Positions 49,101 to 61,340 of a DNA stretch of 64,000 nt are shown piece after piece. The notes beneath the pieces were generated by a model, which saw only the letters and a list, made by a program, of their open reading frames with translations, had not been told where the DNA came from and made no database searches. The DNA is taken from assembly GCA_022749755.1 (NCBI GenBank), contig CM040452.1:6156350-6220349 (forward strand). Direction: 5' to 3'. The number at the start of each line of letters is the position of its first letter. Within the stretch, counting starts at the first letter, position 1. The translations under genes were made by a program, and so were the position numbers. The stretch comes from Azadirachta indica. Its lineage: Eukaryota; Streptophyta; Magnoliopsida; Sapindales; Meliaceae.

Positions 49101-50584
49101 GGAGAAATTAATGATGAATTTGTTCATTGAGCATACCCTGGCTGCCAACGTGTGGAAAATACTTGAATCTTCGTTGTAGAACCACATTCTCTACCACTCC
49201 CCCAATATTCTGGACTGTCTTGATTGCAAGATCAGTAACAGTTGATCCCGTGACATCAACAGAATTTCCATAAGACCAGAACAAGAAAATGTCAGTGTCT
49301 GCAAAGAATCTTTGCATTGCAACAGGATGTCCAATTGTGGCAGGATCTTCCATATAGTCACCAAAATAGTAAAAACCAATTGGTAAATGTTCCAGGCCAC
49401 TAATCTTCAACATAGTGGTGTAGTAGTCGATTGTTTGTACCTTACTGAATAATTCCTTTTCCAGTTCATCCTTATCCATAACTTCATTTTCAGATTCTGC
49501 AGCAAGAATTCTGCTGTTAGGCATGACAACATGCAAAGTTTATAAGGAGTTGTAAAATCAACAGACCTGTAGACTCTGAAGTTGGTGATCTGTAAATTTT
49601 TCCATTCTTTATAGGAAAGTTTCCAGATATGATGATCTTATCAAACTCCATAACTTCATACTCGCCATTTAAATTTTTGACATCAACACTAACAGTATTA
49701 GAATTGCGTCTGACTGCAAGTACTTCAGTGTTCAAGTGGACTTGAATTGGAAGATATTTGCTGAGTTTCTGCCAGAGACCTGTATATCCACCTTTGAAAC
49801 GTCGAATTTTTCCAGCCATGGAAGTCCTGGTGAATTCATGAATGTATGCATAAGGCATGTCTTGAACAAATCCATAACCGGAAGCAGTATAACCATAAGC
49901 AACAGATTTAGGAACAGATTTGAATCCGCGATCTTCAAGGTAGGCTGGAGTTAACTCTGAAGCAAAATCACTCACTGCATGAACTCCAATCCTACCAGAG
50001 TGTTTTGCCTTGTCCTATAATTTAGCAACATGAGTAATTAGACTCATCGTCAAGCTACAATATCTGGTGAAATTCCAGGTCTCTTCAAGAAACTTACCTG
50101 TAGTTCCAGTGTCAATGAGATAACAGACACATAATCATCAGCAACTTTGATGTCCTGAAACTGCCCTGTAGAACCATCAATTAGTGCAATCTTGTGTGAA
50201 TCCATTTCTTCCAGTTCAGACCCTGCCTCTTTCGCCAAGTGAAAAATCACCGGTGCACTGTTTGCCGCGAGAACTTGCCCACCCAAATCGTAAATTTTTC
50301 CTGTACAGATTACGCAAGACAGTCAATATTACTAGCATATATAACAAGCCATATATATAATATACAATTATCCAGTCTATACCTTCAATTGCGACAGATT
50401 CACACATGCCCCCAACAGTATGATACTTCTCTAACAGTGTCACATTTCTGTAGCCAAGTTTTGTCAGCACAAATGCCGCTGACAAGCCACTTGGACCGCC
50501 TCCTACTATTCCAATTCTCGCGTCCACAGGCAGAGATGGTTGCAGCTTGGAAAACTGGTCCTCTATCGATTTTCCAAGTTCCAT
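43143..50584 (-). CDS. Giant fusion protein: flavin oxidoreductase, acyl-AMP ligase, carrier, membrane beta-helix and catalase-like domains
   Basis: Seven exons, 50584-50383, 50300-50098, 50014-49567, 49496-49137, 49064-48886, 48791-45819 and 45731-43143, join in frame to 2317 codons with GT-AG borders. Residues 1-464 are an FAD amine-oxidase-like domain with GIVGGGPSGLS at 25-35. Residues about 480-1070 are a fatty-acyl-AMP-ligase-like adenylation domain: FTSGSTGDAKG at 681-691, WLPQYHDMGLIGG, YMRTGDLGR at 931-939, catalytic Lys near 1059. A carrier domain follows with GIDS, its pantetheine Ser being S1153. The rest has hydrophobic segments, three hexapeptide-repeat beta-helix stretches (about 1357-1434, 1613-1715, 2234-2310) and a catalase-like region (about 1745-2070). 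The C-terminal part resembles that of bacterial NRPS-like enzymes such as epsilon-poly-lysine synthetase. It probably activates a substrate, loads it on the carrier and modifies it at a membrane; substrate and product are unknown. All key motifs are intact. Confidence 0.88.
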
Positions 50585-51260
50585 CTTTTTTGTACTTTAG
50601 TCCTTATATGAGCAAAACCTACTGAAATCAAGTAACCAAATGAATCCAGTTTATCATCGAAAAAAAAATACTTCTAACTTTGATACAGCATAGATTATAA
50701 GGTAACGAGTGACAGTGAAACTCGACCTTTAAGAATCAGAAGCATACTGTAAAACATTAGCAGACACAAACCTTAAAGCCAGAAGCAATATGTGATATAT
50801 CTCCTGAAATCTTCTATTTCACCAGGTTGATGTACAGTATACAACACTTCCTGCAATGCCATTGCAGCAGAACGTAAGAAACCAAAGAGAAATGTGGTCG
50901 TCTGGTAGACATATCAAAAGAAAGATAACAGATTCTGTCCGAAAACTATAATACAATATTGAAACGGACCAAATTAACATGGGAGGCAAAAACCTGAGAA
51001 CGGTATTAGTTTAAACTGCCAAATGGCAAAAAATAATAGAAAAGAAAAGGCACTCAATATAGAAGCCGAAGCCGAAGCCGAAGCCGAACTTCCACTATGG
51101 AAAACTGGTGAGCGGTCACAGCTGAATTTAAACCCATGGAGATTCTGGTCAGCGCCAACCACAACACGACAAAAATTACTGTTCATCATAGTTAAAAGCA
51201 ACGTGTCATAGTTTTCTCCGAGAATTTGCACTTTGCATATGCACACATATTCTCCATTTA
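50585..51260 (-). promoter_or_regulatory. Leader and upstream region of the giant fusion gene
   Basis: A minus-strand acceptor-like TTGATTTCAG lies about 30 bases before the ATG, suggesting an intron in the 5' leader. The hexamer GAAGCC is repeated about four times at 51065-51088 on the plus strand. It is read as a Ser-Ala repeat in a minus-strand frame, but I see no reason to call it coding. Confidence 0.35.
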
Positions 51261-52699
51261 TGCTTCATTTGCTTCCTGACAGGTTTTTTGACAATAACAA
51301 TGCAATTCGTAATAATATTGGATAAATAGAATTTTGCATGGAAAATAATGAGAACAAAAGTGGATCAATCCTAGAATGACACTTTGAGATACCCAATGGA
51401 ATCATTAAGGAATTACATTTCAGACAAGGCTGAAATCGGACAACAAAACCGGAAACCAAAAAAAAAACAAGTTTTGAACAGTGGGAATTTTGCTTTTTTC
51501 TTTGTTATTAATTATGGAGCTAAGAGTTCTTTTATTTATTTATTTATTGAAAATAAAGGATTCTGTTATTTTCGTTACATCAATCATTTTGTAAAAATAA
51601 TATAATTCATTGATATATTTATATATGAAGTCAGAAAAAATAATTGTTTTATCTTTTACTAAAATGAGAATAATATTTTTTGCTCATATTTTTTTATAAT
51701 CATGGATGGTATGTGAATGTCATTTGTGATGATCAAGTCACCATCACATTATGTAGCTATGATTATTGTTAATTATTTGATTTTATGATTCGGTCCTAAA
51801 ATTGCTTTTGTGTTTGATTTTTAATTAATATTGAAAAAATTAATTAAAACAAATTCTAACATGTTATCAAAAATACTTTGTCAAATATGTTGATTTTATT
51901 AATGGAATAAATTAAATAAACCAAACTAATTAAATATAGTCGAAATCAAAAATTAGAAATGATGAGGTGGACTTTGCATATTCACCAATATATACCATAA
52001 AAAATAAAATACTTTGTAAAATGTGAGATTGGGATTTCCTAGTTTTTTATTTTTAATGCATGAAATCACATTTAAAAAAATAATAACATGTTGGTGCTCA
52101 AAATTAAGCTAAACAAGAGATGCATTTCTAGAATCGGGAATTGACTGATAATAATAATAATAATAATAACAAATACATCATGAGGAATATTTAATTAGAA
52201 TCAACACCAATCCTTTCGTTTTAAAATCGATTATCAAGGATTTGGTTTTACTATTAGTTGTTGTTAACTCAAAATTTGGATATATTCAATTCAGAAGTTA
52301 AAATTTTTATTTTGTAAAAAAGTGACTCGTCTTATTTAGTAACTTGTGTATCATCTTTTACTAATTAATGTAAAAGGGTTTAAATGCTCTTCTTAGATTT
52401 AAAATATAATTATACAATAGTTTAAGAATTATTAATTTGTTCTAATCGGATTTAGAACATCATAAAGTACGTACATTATAAATATTTATAATTTCATGCT
52501 CATACTTAAAAAAATTTAGTTTTACGTCCGCTGAATCAACTGGCTTCAACATCTTAGATCAAATGAATTATTAACGTATGGTATCATAACTGAGATTTAA
52601 TTAGAATAACATATGGTATTTTATATTTTTTAATTAAAATATTTTATAAAAATGAATTAAACTTTGCTCTATTCTAATATGAACAAGGTTATACAAAAC
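51261..52699. other. AT-rich intergenic DNA
   Basis: No gene was recognised. A short AAT run lies at 52149-52169. Confidence 0.4.
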
Positions 52700-52704
52700 T
52701 TAAA

Positions 52705-54695
52705 TGTAATATCCTGAGTTTTAGTATTAATGGATATGTATATATTTAGATATATCAACATTATATTATGTGAGGATATAGAGTTAAGAATTTATAAGGT
52801 GAATATATATATTTTTGAGAAATTATTTGATTAGGATGAATATATTATATTTTTTGAAGAATAGAAATATTTAATAATATGAAGATTATTATGAGTGAAG
52901 GATGAAAAGAAAAAGTCGAGAGGTTTAATTGATATTAGAAAGCAATTTGGCTTTCCCAATGCTACGTGTAAGGTGAAAAGAAAAAGAAAGAAAAAGAAAA
53001 ATGATGATTTTGCCTTCTTTAGTTATCAAAGGGCCAAGTGGAAGGATTGAATTAAAAGAAAAAAAACAGCGTAGATTTTTAATTTTAGTGCGGCGGTGGG
53101 GACACACACATATATATATATAGGTATATATATATAATCTTTGCTTTTGCGATTAGAAGTAAGAGATAAAAAAAAGAAACAGAAAGAGAAAGAAAGAAAA
53201 AGGAAATTAAAAAAAAAAAAGAAGAAGAAGAGAAATGAAGAAAAAGAGAGGAGAAGAAGATGATGATGAGGAGAGAAAATAGAAGGGAGGAAAAGAGAAG
53301 GAAGAAGAAATCCGGTTAAAATTTATGTTTTTGTTATATTAATTTTAAATTTTAGTAAATTATATTACATAAGTTACTTTTAGAATTTTATTGGATTAAA
53401 ATATTTATATGTATAAATAGTATATTTTATTATATAATTAAGCTTGGTTTATTATTTATTAAATTGTTAAATTGATATTAAGAAGTGGTTTGAAGAAAAA
53501 GGACAGTTAGGGAGGAATCAAAATTATATTGTGATATTGAAATAGGTATTTCTATATATTTGGTGAATTTTTGTTTTAAAACTAAAAAGAATGGTGTTTT
53601 ATTACATTTACAGTTTTTATAAATATTTATGAAATTCTTGAATTATTACATGTTAATAAAATTAATTTTTTTTAATCGAATTTAAATAATAATTTTCATA
53701 TAAATATTACTATTTTAAATATAATAAGAAAATTGTGTAACACATGATGTGGTTTTATAAATAGATGATTTGTATGAAAATATTGTGAAATAATTTGATA
53801 AATGAAAATGTGATAGTCATGATTATTGTTATAATGTTGTAATAATGTTTGAGACAACGGTTCCTGAAAATAATACCCTTAAAGTACTTTTTTGTTGGAG
53901 CAACGATCTTTAAAAATAATACTCCTAAGAATCGTTTTTGATGAAGTGACGATCTTTAAAAATAATGCCCTTAAAGTATATATGATCAGTTTTTGGGATA
54001 GCGATCTTTCGAAATAATGTCTGTAAAGTACACAAAAATAAAATTAATGAAAATTGTTTTTGAATAATTGAATTAATATATTTTGCGTTGTTTATATGAA
54101 TATTAAAATTGAGATTTTAACTTAATATTCTATTACACTTATGGTTGAAAATCAAGAAGAGTTTTATAAGTTCAGATTTGTTAATTGCAAAGTTTAAAAC
54201 TATTTTTGTATATAAATATTTACTGGACATTCGCTCAACCCTACTTTTTAGGTTCTTGGTAATTGTTGAAGTCAAGATGAATAGAATACTAAGGATACTT
54301 CAAAATGAGGGCTTTACTATATTTAGAGATTTGTGTAATTATAGATACAAAAGTTTATGTTATATAGTTATGATATATTTTTTTATTTAGTGTTTGAATA
54401 TTGAAAACCTTAATACTAGTTATATATTGTTGAACAATAAGATAAAGCAGTTGGTATTAAATTTTATTGGAATTTTTTAGAATAAAATTTTTAGAGTTTG
54501 CGGGATAATATATTTGGCATATGTATTATATTATAAAGAAAATTCTGTCAAAATTTTTAGAGAATTAGAGATGTTTCAAACCTGGTATTGTAGCATTATT
54601 TTTTTGGAGGAAAGGTTATGTTTTGAAAGTTTAAAAATTTTTAGTAATACCCTAATTCAGAACCATTTTTGTAATACTAGATTTGGTGTGTTACA
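52705..54695. mobile_element. Solo LTR of a retrotransposon, 1991 bp
   Basis: The element starts TGTAATATCCTGAG and ends GGTGTGTTACA, so it has the TG...CA ends of an LTR with short inverted termini (TGTAA and TTACA). It is flanked on both sides by TTAAA (52700-52704 and 54696-54700), a perfect 5-bp target duplication. No gag-pol coding sequence or second LTR is present, so this is a solo LTR left by recombination. The TGTAATATCC and GTGTTACA ends resemble Tekay/Del-type Ty3-gypsy LTRs of plants; the lineage is inferred. A GA-rich tract near 53160-53310 may mark the transcript leader. Confidence 0.85.
53845..54040. repeat. Four diverged tandem repeats inside the solo LTR
   Basis: A unit of about 45-52 bases recurs four times, each containing a version of GCAACGATCTTTAAAAATAA followed by a CCCTTAAAGTA-like end. 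The units are imperfect, with the last most diverged. Confidence 0.7.
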
Positions 54696-54700
54696 TTAAA

Positions 54701-57700
54701 TTTATCATATCATCAGCTAAAAAAATTTTATCAATTAAACTGATTAATAATTTAATACCCACTTTTAAAAACTTAAACACCTAAACCAATTGAATAACTA
54801 ATGAATATTATATCATAATCAATATTTCATTGGAACCTACCCATATTATTTTGTCTCAATTAAAATTATCCCACGTTTTCATAAAACATCAATTATTTAA
54901 TAAACTATAGTATTGAAATATGTATGTATGTTGTTACTAAGTGAAATTTGCTAGAAAAGAACTGCAAAATGATTTCTTTCTTTTGACAATTAGCATGAAA
55001 GTGATCCTCATAACTTTGTTTCATTTATTAAATTAATTATTTATTCATTTATTTTTGGGTCATAATCAGTGCAGAAAGTGGAACAAAATTAGCATATTCG
55101 CAGTCTTAATTAAAATATATCATAAAATTGTTTGTAGACAAACTCAAAGATCAACATTTTTGTCTCTTCTAATTTGATTCTTTGATTAGCAGGCGACTTC
55201 ACCAATCATTAACAGTGATTGATTCTAATCAAAAGGAACACATTAGATGAGAATATGCCACCGCCTCATCTTGTTGAGCATCATCTAGAATGTATACATA
55301 AATAATTAATAGATATAGAAATTTTGGAATATATTTTCAAAACTATATTAAGAGATTATTCGACGTTATTATATTTTTATTTAATTTTTAAAAGTACGAC
55401 GTTTGAAAACTCAAAACTTTAATTCTAAACATATTTTTATAAGCTGCACAAACATGTAATTGCGGAGATTTTCTATATTAGTTGAACTGTTTGATCCAAA
55501 TTTAGAAATTTTCATGTACTTCTAATATGAAATATCATGAATCAAATTTTAAGGTTTTATGGATTTGGTGAGACATTAAATAGACTCAACATTAGTATTA
55601 AGTTAAATTTACTAACCTCCTTATCACATGAAATATGAATTTGATTTTAACTCAAGTACCATCTTAATCAAGTGCTTGACCTAAATACTTAATGTAAGAA
55701 ATTTAGCATTAAACTAAATCCAACATTATAAATAAAAACAAATAAAAAAATGATGTAGCTTATTTATAATTTAATACACATAGGTGGATCTACATATAAT
55801 TTTAACTTTATGTAAACATGTCATTTTCACGTACAATTCTCTCATAGATCATGTTCGAATCATATCATTTCATAGAAAATGGAGTTAAATTCAGAGGAAA
55901 TTCTCTTATTCTATTAATTAATTAATTAACTTTTTTAACAAGACATAAATTTTATATTCTCAACGTTAGAAGTTGTATGAAAATCAAATTGAGTAAGTAT
56001 ATATAGAGAGTTTTACAATGAAATATTGGAATCATTTTGTTTGTATGTACAAAGAATAAAATGATTGAAGAGCCGTTGAAAGATTTAGGTATCTAATTTA
56101 ATTAAATTTTATACTGTCTCCTTAAAAGGATACAATGGATGAAGATGAACCATTTTTGGAAAATGCTAAATCATCATGAAGATTGAAGAAGCAAAGCATA
56201 TTCTTTTTGAAATTAATTCAATTCTAATAAAAACAAAAGCATTGGAGTTTATGTTCAATTTCTACGCCAACAATCGGCAATATATGCTTTATTTATTTTT
56301 TTTTTTTGGTTAAAAGAATAAGTTATGACAGATCTACAAGAAATTCCACTCATCTGTATCTTTGTATTCACAAAACAAATAAACAAATGAATAAATCTCC
56401 ATCCTCAACAAAATTGAACTGACTCTGATATCATAGTTTTATAATCACTATGTATATGTAAATTGAAAAAAATAAAATAATAATTATAATAAATTTTATT
56501 ATTGATCTCTAAGATTTTGCTATATTATATCATTTAACCTCAATTTTGTAACAATTATTATTGCCTTGTGAAATGTTTGTAACGGTTGTGTTTTCAGTTT
56601 TATGTTTTTAGAATAAGAGAATATATCATAAGTAACTTTTTCCTCTCTAAATTTCGTTAAAATTATAAATTAATATATAATGTGTTCAATTTCAATAATT
56701 TTATTCTTAAAAGGGAACTACATGAAATTAGAAGACGACTAAAATTGGGGAACTTTTTGTTAAAATTACCAGAATATATATTGATTTGTTGTTTCAAACA
56801 AATTTTAGGGACGAAAACATTATTATCCCATTGAACACAATTTATTGTCAATAGAGATGACAATAATTAAATTGCTAATTTTTCAAGACAAGCATTTAAG
56901 AAATACTTTTTATGGAAGCCATTTTTTCAATTGACAAAAAGTGTTATAGGCCAAAAGCACCTTCTATTAAGTACTTTCGAAGCAGAAGATTATGTCATTT
57001 TCATATGATCATACATCCTTTCACTATTTGAAGAAAGAATAATGTAATTTGCAAAATTCTTGTCAATTTATTTTATTTTATTTTATTTTATTTTTTCAGT
57101 GGGTTAAAATGTCACTCCAAAACCACAAATGCTTATGCGTCATTGCTGACTTTAGATTTTTTAATGTAATTCATTTCAGGTTCATTCTTTACAGGCTAAA
57201 ACCTTTGCATTAATTATTATTTGTGTCATTCAGTCATTTTCTAAAGTAGTTCCTAAAGCCCGAGAAGTACTTTTGAAAACCCCTTAAGCAGTTCACAAAG
57301 CCCAAAAGGTACAAGGAAAATACCTATTTGAGCTTTGCCAAGAAAAAAGAAGATAAAAAGCACTTCTATATAGTAAAAAACCATAGGAAACAAAAATGGA
57401 TTTCCCTTATTTATTAAGTTCTCGCAAATAACAACACAAAAAATTTTACATTTAATTGGACTTGCACAGAATAATATTGGCAACATAGTCAGGTGGCAGA
57501 ATTGCATAAATTAAATAAAATTGGAGTTTACAAACTAACAACATTTGATTACAATGAACCGAATCAAATAAGCTTAAACCAGCTGCATGCTGCAGTTTTA
57601 TGAAATTTACTACATTATGCAGATGAAACTTACATAAATATGTATCAGAACCATTCATCTGCAAGTACTTCTGTTTGCTTTAGCTTCCAGAGAGCTAAAT

Positions 57701-57717
57701 ATAAGGGAAACTGAGAC
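54701..57717. other. Intergenic DNA between the solo LTR and the MCTP gene
   Basis: No gene or complete element was recognised. The last 300-400 bases before the MCTP stop codon have the look of a 3' untranslated region. A TTTTA repeat lies at 57066-57094. Confidence 0.4.
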
Positions 57718-60036
57718 TTACAACATGCTGTCTGATCTTGCCGGCAACCTCCTGAAGAAGTTGAGAGGAACAGACGGGAGCTTGTGCCGGAACCTGGGAT
57801 GCCTCAGCACGTAGAGTCCTGTGAGGAGAGCGATAACTTGGAATGGCGTAACGTAGAGAACTATAGCAGCAATCAAGCAGAAAGTTACAAAAAGTGTGGT
57901 TGCTCTTGGGTCTCTCCAGCTGAGCAGAGACTGAAACCTTTCCCCTTGTGTGGCAAGGTCGCCAATCACTGTTTGAACCCTCCCAGCTATGCTTCTAAGG
58001 CGATCATACCTCATGCGAACAATGTCTGATCCCCGTGAAGTAGGGAATGTGTCAAATTCTTCATCTAGTTCATCTGGATGAACAGCTTCGGCATGAGACA
58101 AACGAGTGTCCATGTGAGGAGGGTGTCTAGGTCTCCAGCGGAAGTTCCAAATTCCAATTAAGAAAAGGTATAGAAAAACTGTGGGAAGTATTAACTCAGG
58201 ATAAAGGACCAAGATGATGAAAAGAATGTGAATCAAAATGGTTGTAAGAGGATTTTTCCAGTTGCAGATTTGATCAAACCATTTGCCAACAGAAATCAAC
58301 CCCCTCAGAACCCCCATTATTCTGAAAAAGTTCGCCTTACTTCTCCTCATACTCCACATGTGAGAATCTACATCAAGCATGTACTCAACAACTTCTTTCC
58401 GCAATGGTGGCTCAGCTCGGCTCAGCCTCATTGAGACAATCTGCATAGCCTGATGCCTCAAGCTATCGAGTTGAATCACAGATAATGGATGAATATAGTG
58501 CATTTTTGGCAACAAAGGATGTGAATACATATGCAACATGTTAATCAGAGACGAGCAAGTAAATCTTACGGCCAATTGAATTTCACCCATTTTCTTCACT
58601 CCTGAAGAATGCAAGACTAGCAGAGGGTACGAGTGTGTGTAAACTCGATCTGTTTCCAGTGTTGATAATCGAATTCTCACTTTTCCAATTCTTGCATCCT
58701 TTCCAGTTGCGCCGTGGATGTGGCCATTATCGAAAACCCCTACTGTTATGACAGTACACGGGTCAAAAACCTCCCAAGTATACTGCTCATTCCACCGTGG
58801 CATGAAGCTGTCCACAATTGTCCTTGTCCGCACCCATTTCTGCCCGTATTTGGCCACACAATAGGCATCTGTGGTTCCTCGTCCGTCTTTCGTCTTCATT
58901 GGCATCAACCCATGAGCACTGAGAACACCAAGCTCCAATATCCCAATGCTGGATTTCCACAACTGTTTTGCAGTTGGCCTAAGATCACTGCTGTAGTGTG
59001 TCGATTCATCTAAAACATGATACCCACCATCCAGACATATCCTCAAATGAATTCTACTAGCAAACTTAATCTCTTTCTTTTGTTCCCCTTCAGCAACAAC
59101 ATGTTTCTCAAGATTATGCCACTTACTGTTCACAGGCTTATGGTCCAATCTCCTCTGTATAATTTGCAAAGGAATCAAACACTTGCCTAAAATTTCATCT
59201 TTGTTTGGTGCTACCCGATCTTCAACGGTGAAAATCAAGGGCTCCTCAAAAGGCTCAGCAGCTACAAACATCAAATCTTCATTCCAAAATGGATTAATAG
59301 TCTTGCTTTGAGAAATTCTTGTTCTCAGTGCCTGATTTCCGAGGATAACCTTGACAAAAACTTCAGGAAACCTACTTTTATCAGTAGGTAGCAAGTCCTG
59401 AGCTTCAATTACATTGACCCTTACATACCATAGCTTGGGAGACAGATATACCTTCGATCGGATGTGTGTAACTGCATCACTGCCAACTGTCGCGGCATCC
59501 GAGTGCCATGCATCAGGAAATGCCTCATCTGCTTGAGTTCCCATCCAAACAGCCAACATCAACTCTCCTTTGGCCTTATCCCCCTTCCGATCTTCCAATC
59601 TATACCACTGTGGTGCCAATGGACTATCTGGAGGAACTCTTTTCGGCACTTCATTGAGATCAAACATTACCTTACCAATTAAATCATCCAAAACAACATC
59701 CTTGTCCTTCACAAACACTTCCAAAACAGAAGCTTGAATTCTATCTTTCGAAAAAGCAAACACCTGATTCCACTCAGGATTGGACTTCTTCTCAAAGTGC
59801 TTCGTAGTTCCCTTATAGTTTCCAAGTTTTACTTCAACATAGGGATCACAGCTACCAGTAACATCTTTGGCGGGTAAATCTTTTGCCTTGACAACCCGGA
59901 CATAAAGGTATTGCATTTGCTCAACAAGGTCATAGGTGCATGAGAGCTTATCACCTGTCACAGCCCCCGCACCAATTTTGGGTGAGGTCTCCTTCAGAGC
60001 AAAGTCTACAGCTTGTGGAGGCTTCTGCATCTTCAC
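57718..60036 (-). CDS. FTIP3/4: MCTP protein (C2 domains plus membrane region), FTIP3/FTIP4-like
   Basis: A single 772-codon frame almost matches the 773-776 residues of Arabidopsis FTIP3/MCTP3 and FTIP4/MCTP4. The first C2 domain follows YDLVEQMQYLYVRVVKAKDL (about 40-140), with Asp residues in SCDPYVEVKLG and VKDKDVVLDD that fit calcium or lipid binding. A second C2 (about 200-310, LWYVRVNVIEAQDL) and a third (about 365-480, GRGTTDAYCVAKYGQKWVRT) follow. The plant phosphoribosyltransferase C-terminal region ends the protein, with hydrophobic pairs near 600-640 and 710-745 and the typical NFFRRLPARSDSML end. Family knowledge: MCTPs are ER-anchored tethers at plasmodesmata, and FTIP3/4 affect trafficking of SHOOT MERISTEMLESS in the shoot apex. 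The start is two codons upstream of the usual family Met; both fit. Confidence 0.95.
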   Translation of the reverse strand: MKMQKPPQAVDFALKETSPKIGAGAVTGDKLSCTYDLVEQMQYLYVRVVKAKDLPAKDVTGSCDPYVEVKLGNYKGTTKHFEKKSNPEWNQVFAFSKDRIQASVLEVFVKDKDVVLDDLIGKVMFDLNEVPKRVPPDSPLAPQWYRLEDRKGDKAKGELMLAVWMGTQADEAFPDAWHSDAATVGSDAVTHIRSKVYLSPKLWYVRVNVIEAQDLLPTDKSRFPEVFVKVILGNQALRTRISQSKTINPFWNEDLMFVAAEPFEEPLIFTVEDRVAPNKDEILGKCLIPLQIIQRRLDHKPVNSKWHNLEKHVVAEGEQKKEIKFASRIHLRICLDGGYHVLDESTHYSSDLRPTAKQLWKSSIGILELGVLSAHGLMPMKTKDGRGTTDAYCVAKYGQKWVRTRTIVDSFMPRWNEQYTWEVFDPCTVITVGVFDNGHIHGATGKDARIGKVRIRLSTLETDRVYTHSYPLLVLHSSGVKKMGEIQLAVRFTCSSLINMLHMYSHPLLPKMHYIHPLSVIQLDSLRHQAMQIVSMRLSRAEPPLRKEVVEYMLDVDSHMWSMRRSKANFFRIMGVLRGLISVGKWFDQICNWKNPLTTILIHILFIILVLYPELILPTVFLYLFLIGIWNFRWRPRHPPHMDTRLSHAEAVHPDELDEEFDTFPTSRGSDIVRMRYDRLRSIAGRVQTVIGDLATQGERFQSLLSWRDPRATTLFVTFCLIAAIVLYVTPFQVIALLTGLYVLRHPRFRHKLPSVPLNFFRRLPARSDSML

Positions 60037-61340
60037 TACTGTGTACTAACAGAAGCACTCAGAAGAATATCAAAATTGTACAGGAGGAAACAAAGATTTT
60101 CAAACACAAAATGCCAAAACAGGATTAGGAAGTACGGTGAAAGGATTGCAACCTCAAAATTGAAATAGCTCAATTCACCAAAATCTTTGTTCTTGCAATT
60201 AATAGGGCTATTGTACAAAACTGAGATCAAAAAGTTGGTGAAACAGATGGAATGAAGCTAAAACCTATGATGATTGTAACAGCGTGGAGCTCAGAAAAGC
60301 AATCAAACACAGTGTCTAGACTTGAAATTTCAGATCTCTAGAACAAAATAAGCTGGGAGTAAATGATAAGAGAAGGAAAAAGATTAAAAGACCTCATCAA
60401 TCAAGGTACAGAACTAGGTAATAGAGTAACAATAAGCACTTCTGGTGTAAGTACTTCCCCTGAAAGCAGGAAGAACCTGCAAAATCAGAACAAGGAAAAC
60501 AAAAAGTTACCATTACATCTCACACCCTCCATTTAGGTTCCATGAAAACTAAAATAAGTAAAAGAAAATGACATTTTGAGTGCAATGTTGAACTTCGTAA
60601 CTATATGGTTACAAATAAATACAGTAATTACATAATTAAGAAACTCAACTAAACCCAGTTTTTTTATCAAGCTTAGCTGAGCAGAATATCTAACAGATGT
60701 AATAATGTAGACTTCAAGATAAAAAATTTTATTGTCCATAGAACAGAAAACATTTTCTCAGTAACCAAACAGCAGAAATGCTAGCATGTTACAGTGAAAA
60801 GTCCAATATGCAGTTCAGAGATTTGTAGCAACAGATCTAATATTAAAAATAAAAAATAAATAAAACGAAAGGCAAGAAGTTACTCGAGTTAACTTTCAAA
60901 GCTTACAAGAAACATACATACACATGACATTTTCAATGCAATACTTTCTTGCAGTACTTCAAAGAAAGCAAAAGCAAACAAGAGTTTCAAAGTTTCAACA
61001 ACTACCAAACCAAACTAACTTATAGAAGTTGGAAGTGTTCTGCAAGAAAAGCAAAAAAAAAAATAATAATAATAAATAAATAATAATGTACCTTGCTGTT
61101 GTCAACACAGACTGTGCAGAAAATGGTAGCTAGCTAGCTAGCTAGCTATAGCTTACTGGTTCAAGTGCAACAATGAAAAATCAAATTTTTAAATAATAAT
61201 AATAATAATAAAAGTGTTTTGGGAAATGCAGAGAAGACAAAGATAGCTAGTGGAAGAGTGAAGAAGTATAATATAAAAATGGAGCATGTGGGTGTATGTG
61301 AGTGACTGTAAGATCTATCTTTAAAAAGCACACTCACGGA
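60037..61340 (-). promoter_or_regulatory. MCTP leader with probable introns, and promoter
   Basis: On the minus strand a donor-like ACAGCAAG|GTACAT at about 61092-61091 and an acceptor-like GATTTTGCAG|GTTCTT at about 60480 suggest an intron of about 600 bp in the 5' leader. A further donor-like GATGAG|GTCTTT lies at 60393. A TAGC/AGCT tetranucleotide repeat is at 61128-61148. Exact leader exons need transcript data. Confidence 0.4.

Noticed and set aside
51061..51211. GAAGCC hexamer repeat read as a coding Glu-Ala or Ser-Ala repeat
   Set aside because: Short, without start context or flanking conserved protein, and located in the leader region of the giant gene.
52925..53107. 60-codon minus-strand ORF
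   Set aside because: It lies within the solo LTR and has no retrotransposon or host protein signature.
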